Shown: positions 13,874-20,976 of the stretch, in pieces
Position numbering within the stretch: position 1 is the first letter of the stretch
How the letters are laid out: the number at the start of each line of letters is the position of its first letter
From: JAKEHA01 sp035687255
GTDB lineage: Bacteria > Krumholzibacteriota > Krumholzibacteriia > WVZY01 > JAKEHA01
DNA: 26,024 bases
Reading direction: 5' to 3'
Assembly (NCBI GenBank): GCA_035687255.1
Contig: DASRYI010000289.1
Coordinates: 1-26,024 of the forward strand
The notes under the pieces: model-generated
Told to the model about the DNA's origin: nothing
What the model saw: only the letters and a program-made list of their open reading frames with translations
The model's database searches: none
Position numbers and translations under genes: made by a program

Positions 13874-15292
13874 TTACAGACGAACGTACTCGAAATCGAG
13901 CGGACGTCCATGGATGCCGTGCTGCGGGGGCGCGATCCAGTTGGCAAACTTGCCGCGCTCGGTCACCAGGAACTGCGTGCTCTTCACGTAGTCCCGGTCG
14001 GCGCGCGTCGGCAGAAACTCGCCCCGGCGCGATTCGAACTCATCCTTGGAAATCATGGTGCCCAGCGGATCGAAGTGCCCGTTCGAGTACGTGCCCACCA
14101 GACGATGGAAACGCACCGACGGAAGCACAATGCGCTGCTTGCACTGCTCCTGGTCGAGGATCTTGTTCCAGCGATCCACGGCGCGCCCGCAGTCCTCGAT
14201 ATAGGCGTCGCGCAGCACCGCGTTCATCGCACGCCGCACGGGAATCTCGGAGTCCTGAAGTTTGCCCCTCTCCTGATCCATGATGGAGTAGCGGTACGCG
14301 CCTTCGTTTCCGGTCGGATCGGGGTAAAGCTTGCGATTGGCCTCGTTGAAACGGCCCTTGAGCCCGTGCGCAAAGTACGCCGCGGCGTTGCTCGAGTCTT
14401 CGTTGCCGAACAGGTCGAGCGACACCGAGAACCAGTAGTTGATGTAGCGTTGCACGATGTCGATGGGAATGCCTCCGAAGGGACGCACATCCTCGCTTTC
14501 GTTCTCGCGCATGAGCTGGGCTGAGCGGCGCAGCGTGCGCGCGATCCCGGTTTCGCCCACGAACAGATGGTGCGCCTCCTCCGTGAGCATGAAGCGCGTG
14601 GTGCGCGAGAGCGGCGTGAATGCACTCTCCGCCAGCGAGCCCAGCTGATACTTGCCGTCGCGGTCGGTATACGTCGCAAAACAGAAGAAATCGAGCCAGT
14701 CGTCGATGGGATCGTTGAATGTCGACAGCAGGCGCGGCGAATCGGCATCTCCGGAACGGCGCTCGAGCATGTCTTCGGCTTCGTCACGGCCGTCCTTGCC
14801 GAAGTACGAATGCAGCAGATACACCATCGCCCACAGGTGGCGCGCTTCCTCGACGTTCACCTGGAAGAGATTGCGCATGTCGTAGAGCGAGGGTGCGCTG
14901 AGCGCGAGGCGCCGCTGCTGTTCCACCGAACCGGGCTCGGTATCGCCCTGCGTTACGATCAGGCGGCGCAGCTCGTTGCGGTGTTCCCCGGGGACTTCTT
15001 CCCAGCACTGCGCACCGATATAGTCCCCGAAATGGATGTTGCGCTCGCCCTTCACGGGCGCGAGAAAGATGCCCCAGCGGTATTCGGGCATGCGCACGTA
15101 GTCGTACACCGCCCAGCCGGTGGAATCCACGCTCACGGCGGTGCGCAGATAGATCTCGTTATCCTTGTACGCAACCGGCCCCTGATCGCGCCACCATTCC
15201 ATGAACTGCGGGTGCCAGCGCTCCAGCGCGCGCTGGAGTTTGGGGTTCTCCTTGAGACCAACGTTGTTGGGAATTAGATCTCTGTAGTCCAT
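13874..15292 (-). CDS. boxB: Benzoyl-CoA 2,3-epoxidase, oxygenase component BoxB
   Basis: 472 residues, usual BoxB length. With O2 and electrons from the flavoprotein BoxA it epoxidises benzoyl-CoA at C2-C3 in the cytoplasm, the first step of the aerobic CoA-dependent benzoate pathway. It opens with LIPNNVGLKENPKLQRALERW, a recognisable BoxB start. The diiron-ligand regions are GDTEPG (Glu119), VNVEEARH (Glu149, His152) and LTEEAHH (Glu239), one residue off the ligands I recall for Azoarcus evansii BoxB (Glu120, Glu150, His153, Glu240). It starts at ATG 15290-15292, one base after the boxC stop, so translation is coupled. No boxA lies within the window, and a terminator follows at once. An alternative substrate such as another aryl-CoA cannot be excluded. 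Confidence 0.93.
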   Translation of the reverse strand: MDYRDLIPNNVGLKENPKLQRALERWHPQFMEWWRDQGPVAYKDNEIYLRTAVSVDSTGWAVYDYVRMPEYRWGIFLAPVKGERNIHFGDYIGAQCWEEVPGEHRNELRRLIVTQGDTEPGSVEQQRRLALSAPSLYDMRNLFQVNVEEARHLWAMVYLLHSYFGKDGRDEAEDMLERRSGDADSPRLLSTFNDPIDDWLDFFCFATYTDRDGKYQLGSLAESAFTPLSRTTRFMLTEEAHHLFVGETGIARTLRRSAQLMRENESEDVRPFGGIPIDIVQRYINYWFSVSLDLFGNEDSSNAAAYFAHGLKGRFNEANRKLYPDPTGNEGAYRYSIMDQERGKLQDSEIPVRRAMNAVLRDAYIEDCGRAVDRWNKILDQEQCKQRIVLPSVRFHRLVGTYSNGHFDPLGTMISKDEFESRRGEFLPTRADRDYVKSTQFLVTERGKFANWIAPPQHGIHGRPLDFEYVRL

Positions 15293-15293
15293 G

Positions 15294-16937
15294 CTAGACC
15301 CTGCTCCAGTCGAATTCAGGTGAATGCGGCTTGCCGTACGACGTCAGCGCACCGTGTTCGCCGACGGCGTTCGGACGGGTGAAAATCCAGTTTTGCCACG
15401 CCGAGAGGCGCGCGTAAATCCGGCTCTCCATGGTCTCGGGACCGACGAAACGCAGATTCGCCTCCATGCCGGTGAGGGCGTCGGGCGAGAGCGAACGCCG
15501 CTCCTGCAGCGCCAGGCGCAGTTCGTCGTCCCAGTCGATGTCATCGATGGCCTGGGTCACGAGGCCCAGCTCCTGCGCGGTGGCTGCGTCGAGCATCTCG
15601 CCCGCGCGCGACAGCGCGCGTGCAACCGCGTCCGGTGATCCATAGAAGCGATTCTGGAGCCGCGAAAGACCATGCGCCATGGGAAACGTCCCCCCGTTGA
15701 GGGCCGACAACGCTATCGCGTTGTCTTTCTCGTCGAGCATGAAAGAACGGTCGCCCGCGAGCGCCACCTCGAACAGGCTTCCCGCAAAACACGATCCGGG
15801 AAGAATCACGGCGAAGAAGGTGCGCGCCGTGACGTCGATCATCTTGAGCGTACGCGCCTGCTGCAAGAGCACCTCGCGCACGAACCAGTTGTCCCGGCGC
15901 GCGTCCAGGGCGGCGTCGAGTGCCAGCACGGCACGGCTGTCGCCTTCCGTCTCCAGCGAAACCAGTCCAATCTGCGGGTAGTTGAAACGAAGTTCGAGAA
16001 TTGCGCGACGCAGTTCGCGCCACATGCGCAGTGCATACCACGACGCGCCCAGCGACGCGGGATCGTCGGGAATGTTTGCATCTTCGGCGCGCGGTCCCTT
16101 GATTACCAGGCGAGCCGTTCGTTCGGCGGGATGCGTCTCCAGTGTCACGTATGTAAAACGCAGCGTATCGCCGTCGATCTGCGGCTCGACATCATCAAGC
16201 TTGACGCCTTTCGCCGCGTTCCCGTTTCCGGCCAGTTCCTTCACGCGCGCACGAATCGCATCCGCATAGGCCGAGCGCGGATGCACGAAATCCACCAGTC
16301 CCCACTCCAGCGCCTTCCTGGCCTTGGCGCCCTCGGCAATGGTGCAGAACGCGTCGGCCAGGTCGCGCCGCACCTTCCGCTTGTCGACCAGCCGCGTCAG
16401 GCCGCCCGTCCCCGGCAGCACACCCAGCAGCGGAACCTCGGGCAGGCTCACCGTGGAGTTGCGGTCGTCGATGAGGTGGATCTCGTCGCACGCCAGCGCC
16501 AGTTCATAGCCGCCGCCGGCGGCGGCGCCGTTGAGCGACGCCACGTACTTCTGGCCGCTCTTCGCCGTCGCTTCTTCGATGTTGATGCGGGTCTCGTTGG
16601 TGAATTTGCAGAAGTTGACTTTGTGCGAATGCGTCGATGTCGAGAGCATGAAAATATTGGCGCCGGCGCAGAACACTTTCTCGTGCAGACTCTCGATGCA
16701 CACCACCGACACCTCGGGGTGCTCGAAGCGCAGGCGCGTCACGGCGTCGTCGAGTTCGATGTCGACGGCGAGGTCGTACGAGTTCATCTTGAGCTTGTAG
16801 CCGGGGCGCAGCCCGTCATCCTCGCTGACATTCATGCGCAGCCACGCCACGGGCCCTTCGATGTCGAGCTTCCAGTGATGATACTGCTCGGGCCGGGTTG
16901 TAAACCTGACGCGTTGCGTACTGGTGTTGGTTTCCAT
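15294..16937 (-). CDS. boxC: 2,3-epoxybenzoyl-CoA dihydrolase BoxC
   Basis: 547 residues, a double crotonase-fold protein of normal BoxC length. It opens the ring of 2,3-epoxybenzoyl-CoA hydrolytically to 3,4-dehydroadipyl-CoA semialdehyde and formate. The first crotonase half (about 25-270) has the oxyanion-hole segments VFCAGANIFML and AAAGGGYELALACDE and the EVPLLGVLPGTGGLTRL stretch. The second half (about 310-500) has SCFAGSLFEVALAGDRSF and a Gly-rich LNGGTFPMAHG. The C-terminal WQNWIFTRPNAVG is typical of BoxC. The start is ATG 16935-16937, five bases after AAGGA; the ATG six bases upstream would touch the SD. It lies 43 bases after the MDR gene and one base before boxB. The boxC-boxB order is the one I know from proteobacterial clusters. 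Confidence 0.93.
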   Translation of the reverse strand: METNTSTQRVRFTTRPEQYHHWKLDIEGPVAWLRMNVSEDDGLRPGYKLKMNSYDLAVDIELDDAVTRLRFEHPEVSVVCIESLHEKVFCAGANIFMLSTSTHSHKVNFCKFTNETRINIEEATAKSGQKYVASLNGAAAGGGYELALACDEIHLIDDRNSTVSLPEVPLLGVLPGTGGLTRLVDKRKVRRDLADAFCTIAEGAKARKALEWGLVDFVHPRSAYADAIRARVKELAGNGNAAKGVKLDDVEPQIDGDTLRFTYVTLETHPAERTARLVIKGPRAEDANIPDDPASLGASWYALRMWRELRRAILELRFNYPQIGLVSLETEGDSRAVLALDAALDARRDNWFVREVLLQQARTLKMIDVTARTFFAVILPGSCFAGSLFEVALAGDRSFMLDEKDNAIALSALNGGTFPMAHGLSRLQNRFYGSPDAVARALSRAGEMLDAATAQELGLVTQAIDDIDWDDELRLALQERRSLSPDALTGMEANLRFVGPETMESRIYARLSAWQNWIFTRPNAVGEHGALTSYGKPHSPEFDWSRV

Positions 16938-16980
16938 TCGCATCCTTCTTGCTCGCTGGCGCGGATCCTGCCACCCACGC

Positions 16981-18015
16981 TCACTGACTTACCCTGATCA
17001 CAATCTTGCCAAGCACTTTTCGCGCTTCCATCAGACGATGTGCGTCGGCCAGGTTGGCAAGGTCGTAGACCGCGCTCACCACCGGACGCATCCGCCCCTC
17101 GAAGATCAACTTCAACGGCGCCAACAGCTCGTTGCGCGATCCCATGGTGGAACCGATCACCTCGAGCTGGCGGTAGAAGATGTGGCGCAGATCTTCCTCG
17201 GGATTATACCCGGTCGTTGCGCCGCACGTCACCACTCGCCCGCCCCGGGACGCGCACTGCAGGCTCCGCTGCCAGGTGGCCTTGCCCACGTAGTCCACCA
17301 CCACATCCACACCCCGGCGCCCCGTGGCCTCGCGAACGCGCTTCACGACGTCCTCTTTCTCGCTGTGGATCAGCACATCCGCGCCCAGGCTGCGGCACAG
17401 ATCCAGCTTCTCCTCGCTGCTGGCGACGGCGAACACGCGCGCCCCCGCCACCTTCGCGATCTGGATGCAGGCGACGCCAACCCCGGCCGCCGCACCATGG
17501 ATCAGCACGTCTTCTCCGGCCCGCAGCCGGGCACGCGTAATCAACATGCGCCACGCGGTCACGAACACGAGCGGCAATGCCGCCGCCGTCTCGAACGACA
17601 TCGTCTCCGGGAATGGAATCGCGTTCTCGGCGGGAAGCGCGATTTCATCACAGCACGTACCGTCGGTGTGCTCGCCCACCAGCTTGTAGCTGACGCACAT
17701 GGTGACGTCGCCGCGCTGGCAGAACTCACACTTGCCGCAGGAGAGCGAAGGGTTCATGAGAACCCGGTCGCCGGGTTTCAGGCCCGACACGCCCTCCCCG
17801 ATTTCCAGAATCTCCCCGGCTGCGTCGCACCCGGGAATGTGCGGAAGCGGCAACCGGATCCCCGGCAAGCCGCGGCGCAGGAACACGTCGATATGATTGA
17901 GCGACGCCGCGCGCACGCGCATGCGCACCTGGCCGGGGCCGAGTGCGGGCGCGGGGCGTTCTCCCAGAATCAGTACCTCGGGTCCCCCGTGCTGCTCGAA
18001 GTAGACGGCTCTCAT
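16981..18015 (-). CDS. MDR-superfamily zinc-binding oxidoreductase (quinone-reductase-like)
   Basis: 344 residues: GroES-like domain (about 1-140) and NAD(P)-binding Rossmann domain with VLIHGAAAGVGVA (about 164-176). A structural-zinc quartet is present as Cys93, Cys96, Cys99 and Cys107, but the catalytic-zinc positions are not kept: the usual Cys near residue 40 is Asn (SLNHID) and GHE is GCD. It is therefore more like a quinone or enoyl reductase than a true alcohol dehydrogenase. The start is ATG 18013-18015, eight bases after the thioesterase stop; boxC follows after 43 bases. Within a box operon it might reduce an unsaturated CoA intermediate or supply a redox step, but no such role is documented by the sequence. 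Confidence 0.88.
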   Translation of the reverse strand: MRAVYFEQHGGPEVLILGERPAPALGPGQVRMRVRAASLNHIDVFLRRGLPGIRLPLPHIPGCDAAGEILEIGEGVSGLKPGDRVLMNPSLSCGKCEFCQRGDVTMCVSYKLVGEHTDGTCCDEIALPAENAIPFPETMSFETAAALPLVFVTAWRMLITRARLRAGEDVLIHGAAAGVGVACIQIAKVAGARVFAVASSEEKLDLCRSLGADVLIHSEKEDVVKRVREATGRRGVDVVVDYVGKATWQRSLQCASRGGRVVTCGATTGYNPEEDLRHIFYRQLEVIGSTMGSRNELLAPLKLIFEGRMRPVVSAVYDLANLADAHRLMEARKVLGKIVIRVSQ

Positions 18016-18023
18016 GGCGCGAT

Positions 18024-18440
18024 TCAGGCGCTCCGGAACTTCTCGAAGCGCTCCCGCCACGCATCCGGAATGGACACGGAGGAGAAGGTGGCGTTCTTGA
18101 TCGCGACCGTCTTGATGGTGGCGCGCGCACTCAGCACTTCGTCGGGCAGGCGCACCAGCTCGTAGCGCAACGTCAGCGACGCGCGCCCCACATCCATCAC
18201 TTCGATGTGCACGCGCGCGCGATCGCCGTAACGCAGCGGCCTTAGAAACTCGCTCTCGATACGCACGGTCGGAAAGCCGATTCCCTCGTTGAGCACCAGG
18301 TCGGGGTACGAAACGCCCAGCGCCTGGCGGAACCACTCTTCGAACGCCTGGTGGAAATAGTGGAAGAAGCGCGGGTAATAGACCACGCCGGCCTGGTCGA
18401 TCTCGCCGAACCGAACCGGCAGCTCGGTGGTGAACTTCAT
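18024..18440 (-). CDS. 4HBT-family acyl-CoA thioesterase
   Basis: 138 residues, single hot-dog domain. The N-terminal motif FGEIDQAGVVYYPRFF carries Asp15, matching the catalytic Asp of 4-hydroxybenzoyl-CoA thioesterase/YbgC enzymes. It would cleave an acyl- or aroyl-CoA to the acid and free CoA in the cytoplasm. Azoarcus evansii has a benzoyl-CoA thioesterase in its box cluster, thought to release CoA trapped in dead-end or excess aroyl-CoA, and the position here fits that job. The ATG (18438-18440) overlaps the phhB stop as ATGA, and the MDR gene begins eight bases after its stop. Substrate specificity cannot be read directly. Confidence 0.9.
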   Translation of the reverse strand: MKFTTELPVRFGEIDQAGVVYYPRFFHYFHQAFEEWFRQALGVSYPDLVLNEGIGFPTVRIESEFLRPLRYGDRARVHIEVMDVGRASLTLRYELVRLPDEVLSARATIKTVAIKNATFSSVSIPDAWRERFEKFRSA

Positions 18441-18772
18441 ACGTTGAAGGCCGCGTCCGCCTTCGCGGCCAGAATGAAGTCACTCTCCGTGAGCCCGTCG
18501 ATCTTGTGCGTCCAGATGGTGAGCGTCACCTTGCCCCACGCGAGATGGATGTCCGGATGGTGTCCTTCGCTCTCGGCGATCTCACCCACACGGTTGGTGA
18601 ACGCCCATGCCGTCTTGAAATCCGGAAACGCATACGACTTCTCCAGGTGGTGTTCGTCCACCACCTGCCAGGCGCCCCCCAGCTGCTTCGCCATGTCGCG
18701 CAGCGCCTGCGCCTTGAGCGGCGGTACGCCGCCCATGCACGGTACGCAGTGCTTGCCTGCCAGCTCCGACAC
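18437..18772 (-). CDS. phhB: Pterin-4a-carbinolamine dehydratase
   Basis: 111 residues. It dehydrates 4a-hydroxytetrahydrobiopterin formed by aromatic amino-acid hydroxylases. The family signature is clear: the E-x3-HHP core in ESEGHHPDIHLAWGKV, followed by TIWTHKIDGLTESDF, giving the catalytic His-His...His set. The N-terminal KHCVPCMGGVPPL is common in bacterial members, which supports the GTG start at 18770-18772 eight bases after the sodA stop, even though the SD is weak. It overlaps the thioesterase by four bases. No phenylalanine hydroxylase is present in the window, so its partner is either elsewhere or it has another role. Confidence 0.92.
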   Translation of the reverse strand: MSELAGKHCVPCMGGVPPLKAQALRDMAKQLGGAWQVVDEHHLEKSYAFPDFKTAWAFTNRVGEIAESEGHHPDIHLAWGKVTLTIWTHKIDGLTESDFILAAKADAAFNV

Positions 18773-18780
18773 GGCGCCGG

Positions 18781-19386
18781 CTACCCCGCCGCTTTCATGC
18801 GGCGCGCCACTTCATCCCAGTTGACGACATTCCAGAACGCCGCCACATAGTCGGGCCGCTTGTTCTGGTACTTGAGGTAGTACGCGTGCTCCCAGACGTC
18901 GAGGCCGAGGATCGGCGTCATTCCTTCGGACAGCGGTGAGTCCTGGTTGGCCGTCGAGGACACGACCAGCGAGCCGTCCTTCTTCACCGACAGCCAGGCC
19001 CAGCCGCTCCCAAAGCGCGTCTTGGCCGCGTTCTCGAACTGGGTCTTGAAGGCGTCAAAGCTGCCGAACGCCTTGTCGATGGCCGCACCCATGTCCCCCG
19101 GCTTGCTGCCGCCGGCCTTCATGACCGTCCAGAACAGCGTGTGGTTGGCGTGACCGCCCGCATTGTTGCGGATGGCGGTGCGGATGTCTTCGGGAACGGC
19201 GTTGAGATTGCGAAGCAGGTCCTCCACGGACTTCTTCCCGAATTCGGGATGCTTCTCGAGAGCGGCGTTGGCGTTGTTGACATATCCCTGGTGGTGCTTG
19301 GTGTAATGGATTTCCATCGTGCGGGCATCAATATGCGGCTCCAGTGCGTCGTATGCATAGGGGAGCGCGGGCAGTTCGAATGGCAT
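18781..19386 (-). CDS. sodA: Superoxide dismutase, Mn-type (Fe/Mn family)
   Basis: 201 residues. It converts superoxide to O2 and H2O2. Metal ligands by comparison with E. coli SodA are His27 (EIHYTKHHQGY), His82 (GGHANHTLFW), Asp163 and His167 (LDVWEHAYY). The Gly78 / Gln148 pair (GGH and NQDSPL) is the manganese-type arrangement; Fe enzymes carry the Gln in the N-terminal domain. There is no signal peptide, so it is cytoplasmic. The start ATG 19384-19386 has AAGGAG seven bases upstream. It is the first gene behind a strong promoter, and phhB follows by eight bases. Together with mntH/mntR it suggests Mn-centred oxidative defence. Confidence 0.96.
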   Translation of the reverse strand: MPFELPALPYAYDALEPHIDARTMEIHYTKHHQGYVNNANAALEKHPEFGKKSVEDLLRNLNAVPEDIRTAIRNNAGGHANHTLFWTVMKAGGSKPGDMGAAIDKAFGSFDAFKTQFENAAKTRFGSGWAWLSVKKDGSLVVSSTANQDSPLSEGMTPILGLDVWEHAYYLKYQNKRPDYVAAFWNVVNWDEVARRMKAAG

Positions 19387-19405
19387 GGCGACTCCTTAAT
19401 AATGG

Positions 19406-19420
19406 GGTTCAGGTTGAACC
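19406..19420. repeat. Inverted repeat in the sodA leader
   Basis: GGTTCA-GGT-TGAACC, perfect 6-base arms around three bases, lies between the predicted transcription start (near 19434) and the sodA SD. It could be an operator or a leader stem. It does not match a Fur, SoxS or MntR site that I know. Confidence 0.45.
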
Positions 19421-19440
19421 GGGGAACTTGAAGCAAGCCA

Positions 19441-19469
19441 ATCATAAGCGCGTGCCGGACCCGCGTCAA
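19441..19469 (-). promoter_or_regulatory. sodA: Near-consensus sigma-70 promoter for the sodA-boxB unit
   Basis: On the minus strand, TTGACG (19464-19469) is separated by exactly 17 bases from TATGAT (19441-19446). Each hexamer differs from consensus at one base. Transcription would begin near 19434 and leave a leader of about 48 bases with the SD AAGGAG. The -35 lies only about nine bases past the Fe-S gene terminator. Confidence 0.8.
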
Positions 19470-19478
19470 AGGCAAACG

Positions 19479-19505
19479 AAAAAGGCGCCGGCCGGAGCCG
19501 GCGCC
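19479..19505 (-). terminator. Strong intrinsic terminator after the A-type Fe-S carrier gene
   Basis: Perfect 9-base arms GGCGCCGGC (19484-19492) and GCCGGCGCC (19497-19505) enclose four bases and run into TTTTTCGTTTG on the minus strand. It insulates the sodA promoter from the upstream gene. Confidence 0.88.
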
Positions 19506-19534
19506 TCGCCAAAACAGGAATCAAATGTCCGAAG

Positions 19535-19864
19535 CTACACCGTGAAGGATTCGCCGCAGCCACACGTCGCTTTTGCATTTGGGTTCGAGAACACGAACCC
19601 CTTGCCGTTGAGGCCGGTGGTGTAATCGAGCGTGAGTCCCATCAGGAACAATTTGCTCTTCTTGTCCACCGCGATCCGCACATCCTGATTTTGAATGATG
19701 GTATCAGTGTCAGCCGCGTTGTCATCGATGGTCAGGTCATACATGAGTCCCGAACATCCGCCGCCCTTGACGGCCACGCGCAGATAGGCGTTGTCGGTCG
19801 ACTTGTTCTCCGCTGCGATACAATCGCGAATCGCCTGAACGGCGCGATCCGTAATGGTGATCAT
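19535..19864 (-). CDS. iscA: A-type iron-sulfur carrier (IscA/ErpA/HesB family)
   Basis: 109 residues, the standard single-domain length. The three cluster-binding cysteines are Cys37 (KGGGCSGL), Cys101 and Cys103 (CGCGESF near the C-terminus). It receives and delivers Fe-S clusters to apo-proteins in the cytoplasm. IscA, ErpA and SufA cannot be told apart from this sequence, and no other isc or suf gene is adjacent, which makes a stand-alone ErpA-like carrier plausible. The start is ATG 19862-19864 with AAGGAG about 12 bases upstream, a rather long spacing. It is transcribed away from the barrel gene at 19949 and ends before its own terminator. Confidence 0.92.
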   Translation of the reverse strand: MITITDRAVQAIRDCIAAENKSTDNAYLRVAVKGGGCSGLMYDLTIDDNAADTDTIIQNQDVRIAVDKKSKLFLMGLTLDYTTGLNGKGFVFSNPNAKATCGCGESFTV

Positions 19865-19893
19865 GTTTTTCTCTTGCTCCTTGGCCCCGGGCT

Positions 19894-19903
19894 GACAATT
19901 GTC
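19894..19903. promoter_or_regulatory. Palindrome between the divergent Fe-S carrier and barrel genes
   Basis: GACAATTGTC is a perfect 10-base palindrome in the 84-base divergent intergenic region, 30 bases from the Fe-S carrier start. It is a candidate operator for either gene. No named regulator can be assigned. Confidence 0.35.
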
Positions 19904-19948
19904 CTAGCCGGTGGTTGTTTTCGCCGCCATCGCCGGAGGTTGCATAGC

Positions 19949-20890
19949 ATGGGCCGGAATGGCGCTTCAATTATAGGCGGTGGGAGAGCTCCGGTCAAAC
20001 CAGTGACTCGTCGTATCTACAAGCACTTGTGCGGCCTCGCCCTGCTGGCGGGGGCAGCCACACTGGCGGCCGCCACCGCCCGGGCCGGACCATGGGTGCA
20101 GGCCCGGGGCGGCTATTTTGCAAAGTTTAACGCCTCGTACCTGTACACCCGCACCGAGTTCGACGCCCATGGCAACGAGGTGCCGCTGCTCCACTCCAAT
20201 CCTCTGGTTCGGGACGCCGCCTATCGCGAAGTGGTGCTGGCGTCATACATCGAGTATGGCGTGCGTGAACGTGTCACGGTGCTGGGCTCGCTTCCCTTCA
20301 AGATTGCGACGTCGGCACGCACCGAGATTTCCCAGGACGCCAATGTCGAGCGCAAGGTCGACGTGACCAATGGAGGATGGAGCGATCTGTTCCTCGGCGT
20401 GCGCTACGCGCTCGTGCGCGGAAGCCGTCCGGTGGCAATCGAGGCGGGCGCCAAGCTTCCCCTGGGATATGCTTCCATGCCCGACAACGGCGGGCCGGCG
20501 CTGGGAACCGGCAAGCCCGACGCCGAGGCGGCGTTGCTGGCCGGGTTCGGTGCCGCTCACGTATACGGATCGGTTCGCGCGGCGTACCGGGTGATGGGCG
20601 GAAGCCTGGATGATCTGGCGGGTTTCAGCGCCGAGCTGGGCGGCTCGCACCGCCGGTTGTTTGCACAGGCGGTGCTGGAAGGCTGGTACACCACGGGCGA
20701 CATCGTGCCCCTCGACGTGAGTTCCACCATGATGGTGGCGAACCAGGACCTGCTCAAACTGATCGCCACCGCGGGCATGAAGACCGGGACGCACACCGCC
20801 GTCGCGCTGGAGGTCTACCACGTGCTCGACGGGCGGAACGCGCCCACGGGCACCACCGTGGCGGCAGCCATCGCGTTCAACACACCCTGA
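19949..20890 (+). CDS. Putative outer-membrane beta-barrel protein
   Basis: 313 residues from ATG 19949, taken because GGAGG lies nine bases upstream. A GTG at 20003 would give a more usual short n-region (MTRRIYKHL) with poorer SD spacing, so the true start is uncertain. Either way a hydrophobic stretch ending in Ala-Arg-Ala forms the signal peptide. The mature part alternates short amphipathic strands (GGYFAKFNASYLYT, LASYIEYGV, DLFLGVRYALV, IEAGAKLPLGYA, VALEVYHVL) with turns, a barrel pattern. It resembles the loosely defined transporter barrels annotated as MetA-pathway phenol-degradation proteins, but I cannot assign it firmly. A link to aromatic uptake would be attractive next to box genes but is only inference. 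The propeller gene follows after 86 bases. Confidence 0.75.
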   Translation: MGRNGASIIGGGRAPVKPVTRRIYKHLCGLALLAGAATLAAATARAGPWVQARGGYFAKFNASYLYTRTEFDAHGNEVPLLHSNPLVRDAAYREVVLASYIEYGVRERVTVLGSLPFKIATSARTEISQDANVERKVDVTNGGWSDLFLGVRYALVRGSRPVAIEAGAKLPLGYASMPDNGGPALGTGKPDAEAALLAGFGAAHVYGSVRAAYRVMGGSLDDLAGFSAELGGSHRRLFAQAVLEGWYTTGDIVPLDVSSTMMVANQDLLKLIATAGMKTGTHTAVALEVYHVLDGRNAPTGTTVAAAIAFNTP

Positions 20891-20976
20891 AATCGGAGGG
20901 CACACGGAGCGCGGGGCGCGGTATAATGGACGAACCCGTCACCATCCGGAAATCACCCCCTCGGAGGATATTTTCA

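Noticed and set aside
15672..16997. Plus-strand frame opposite boxC
   Set aside because: Arg/His-rich shadow of a well-conserved gene, with no SD or domain.
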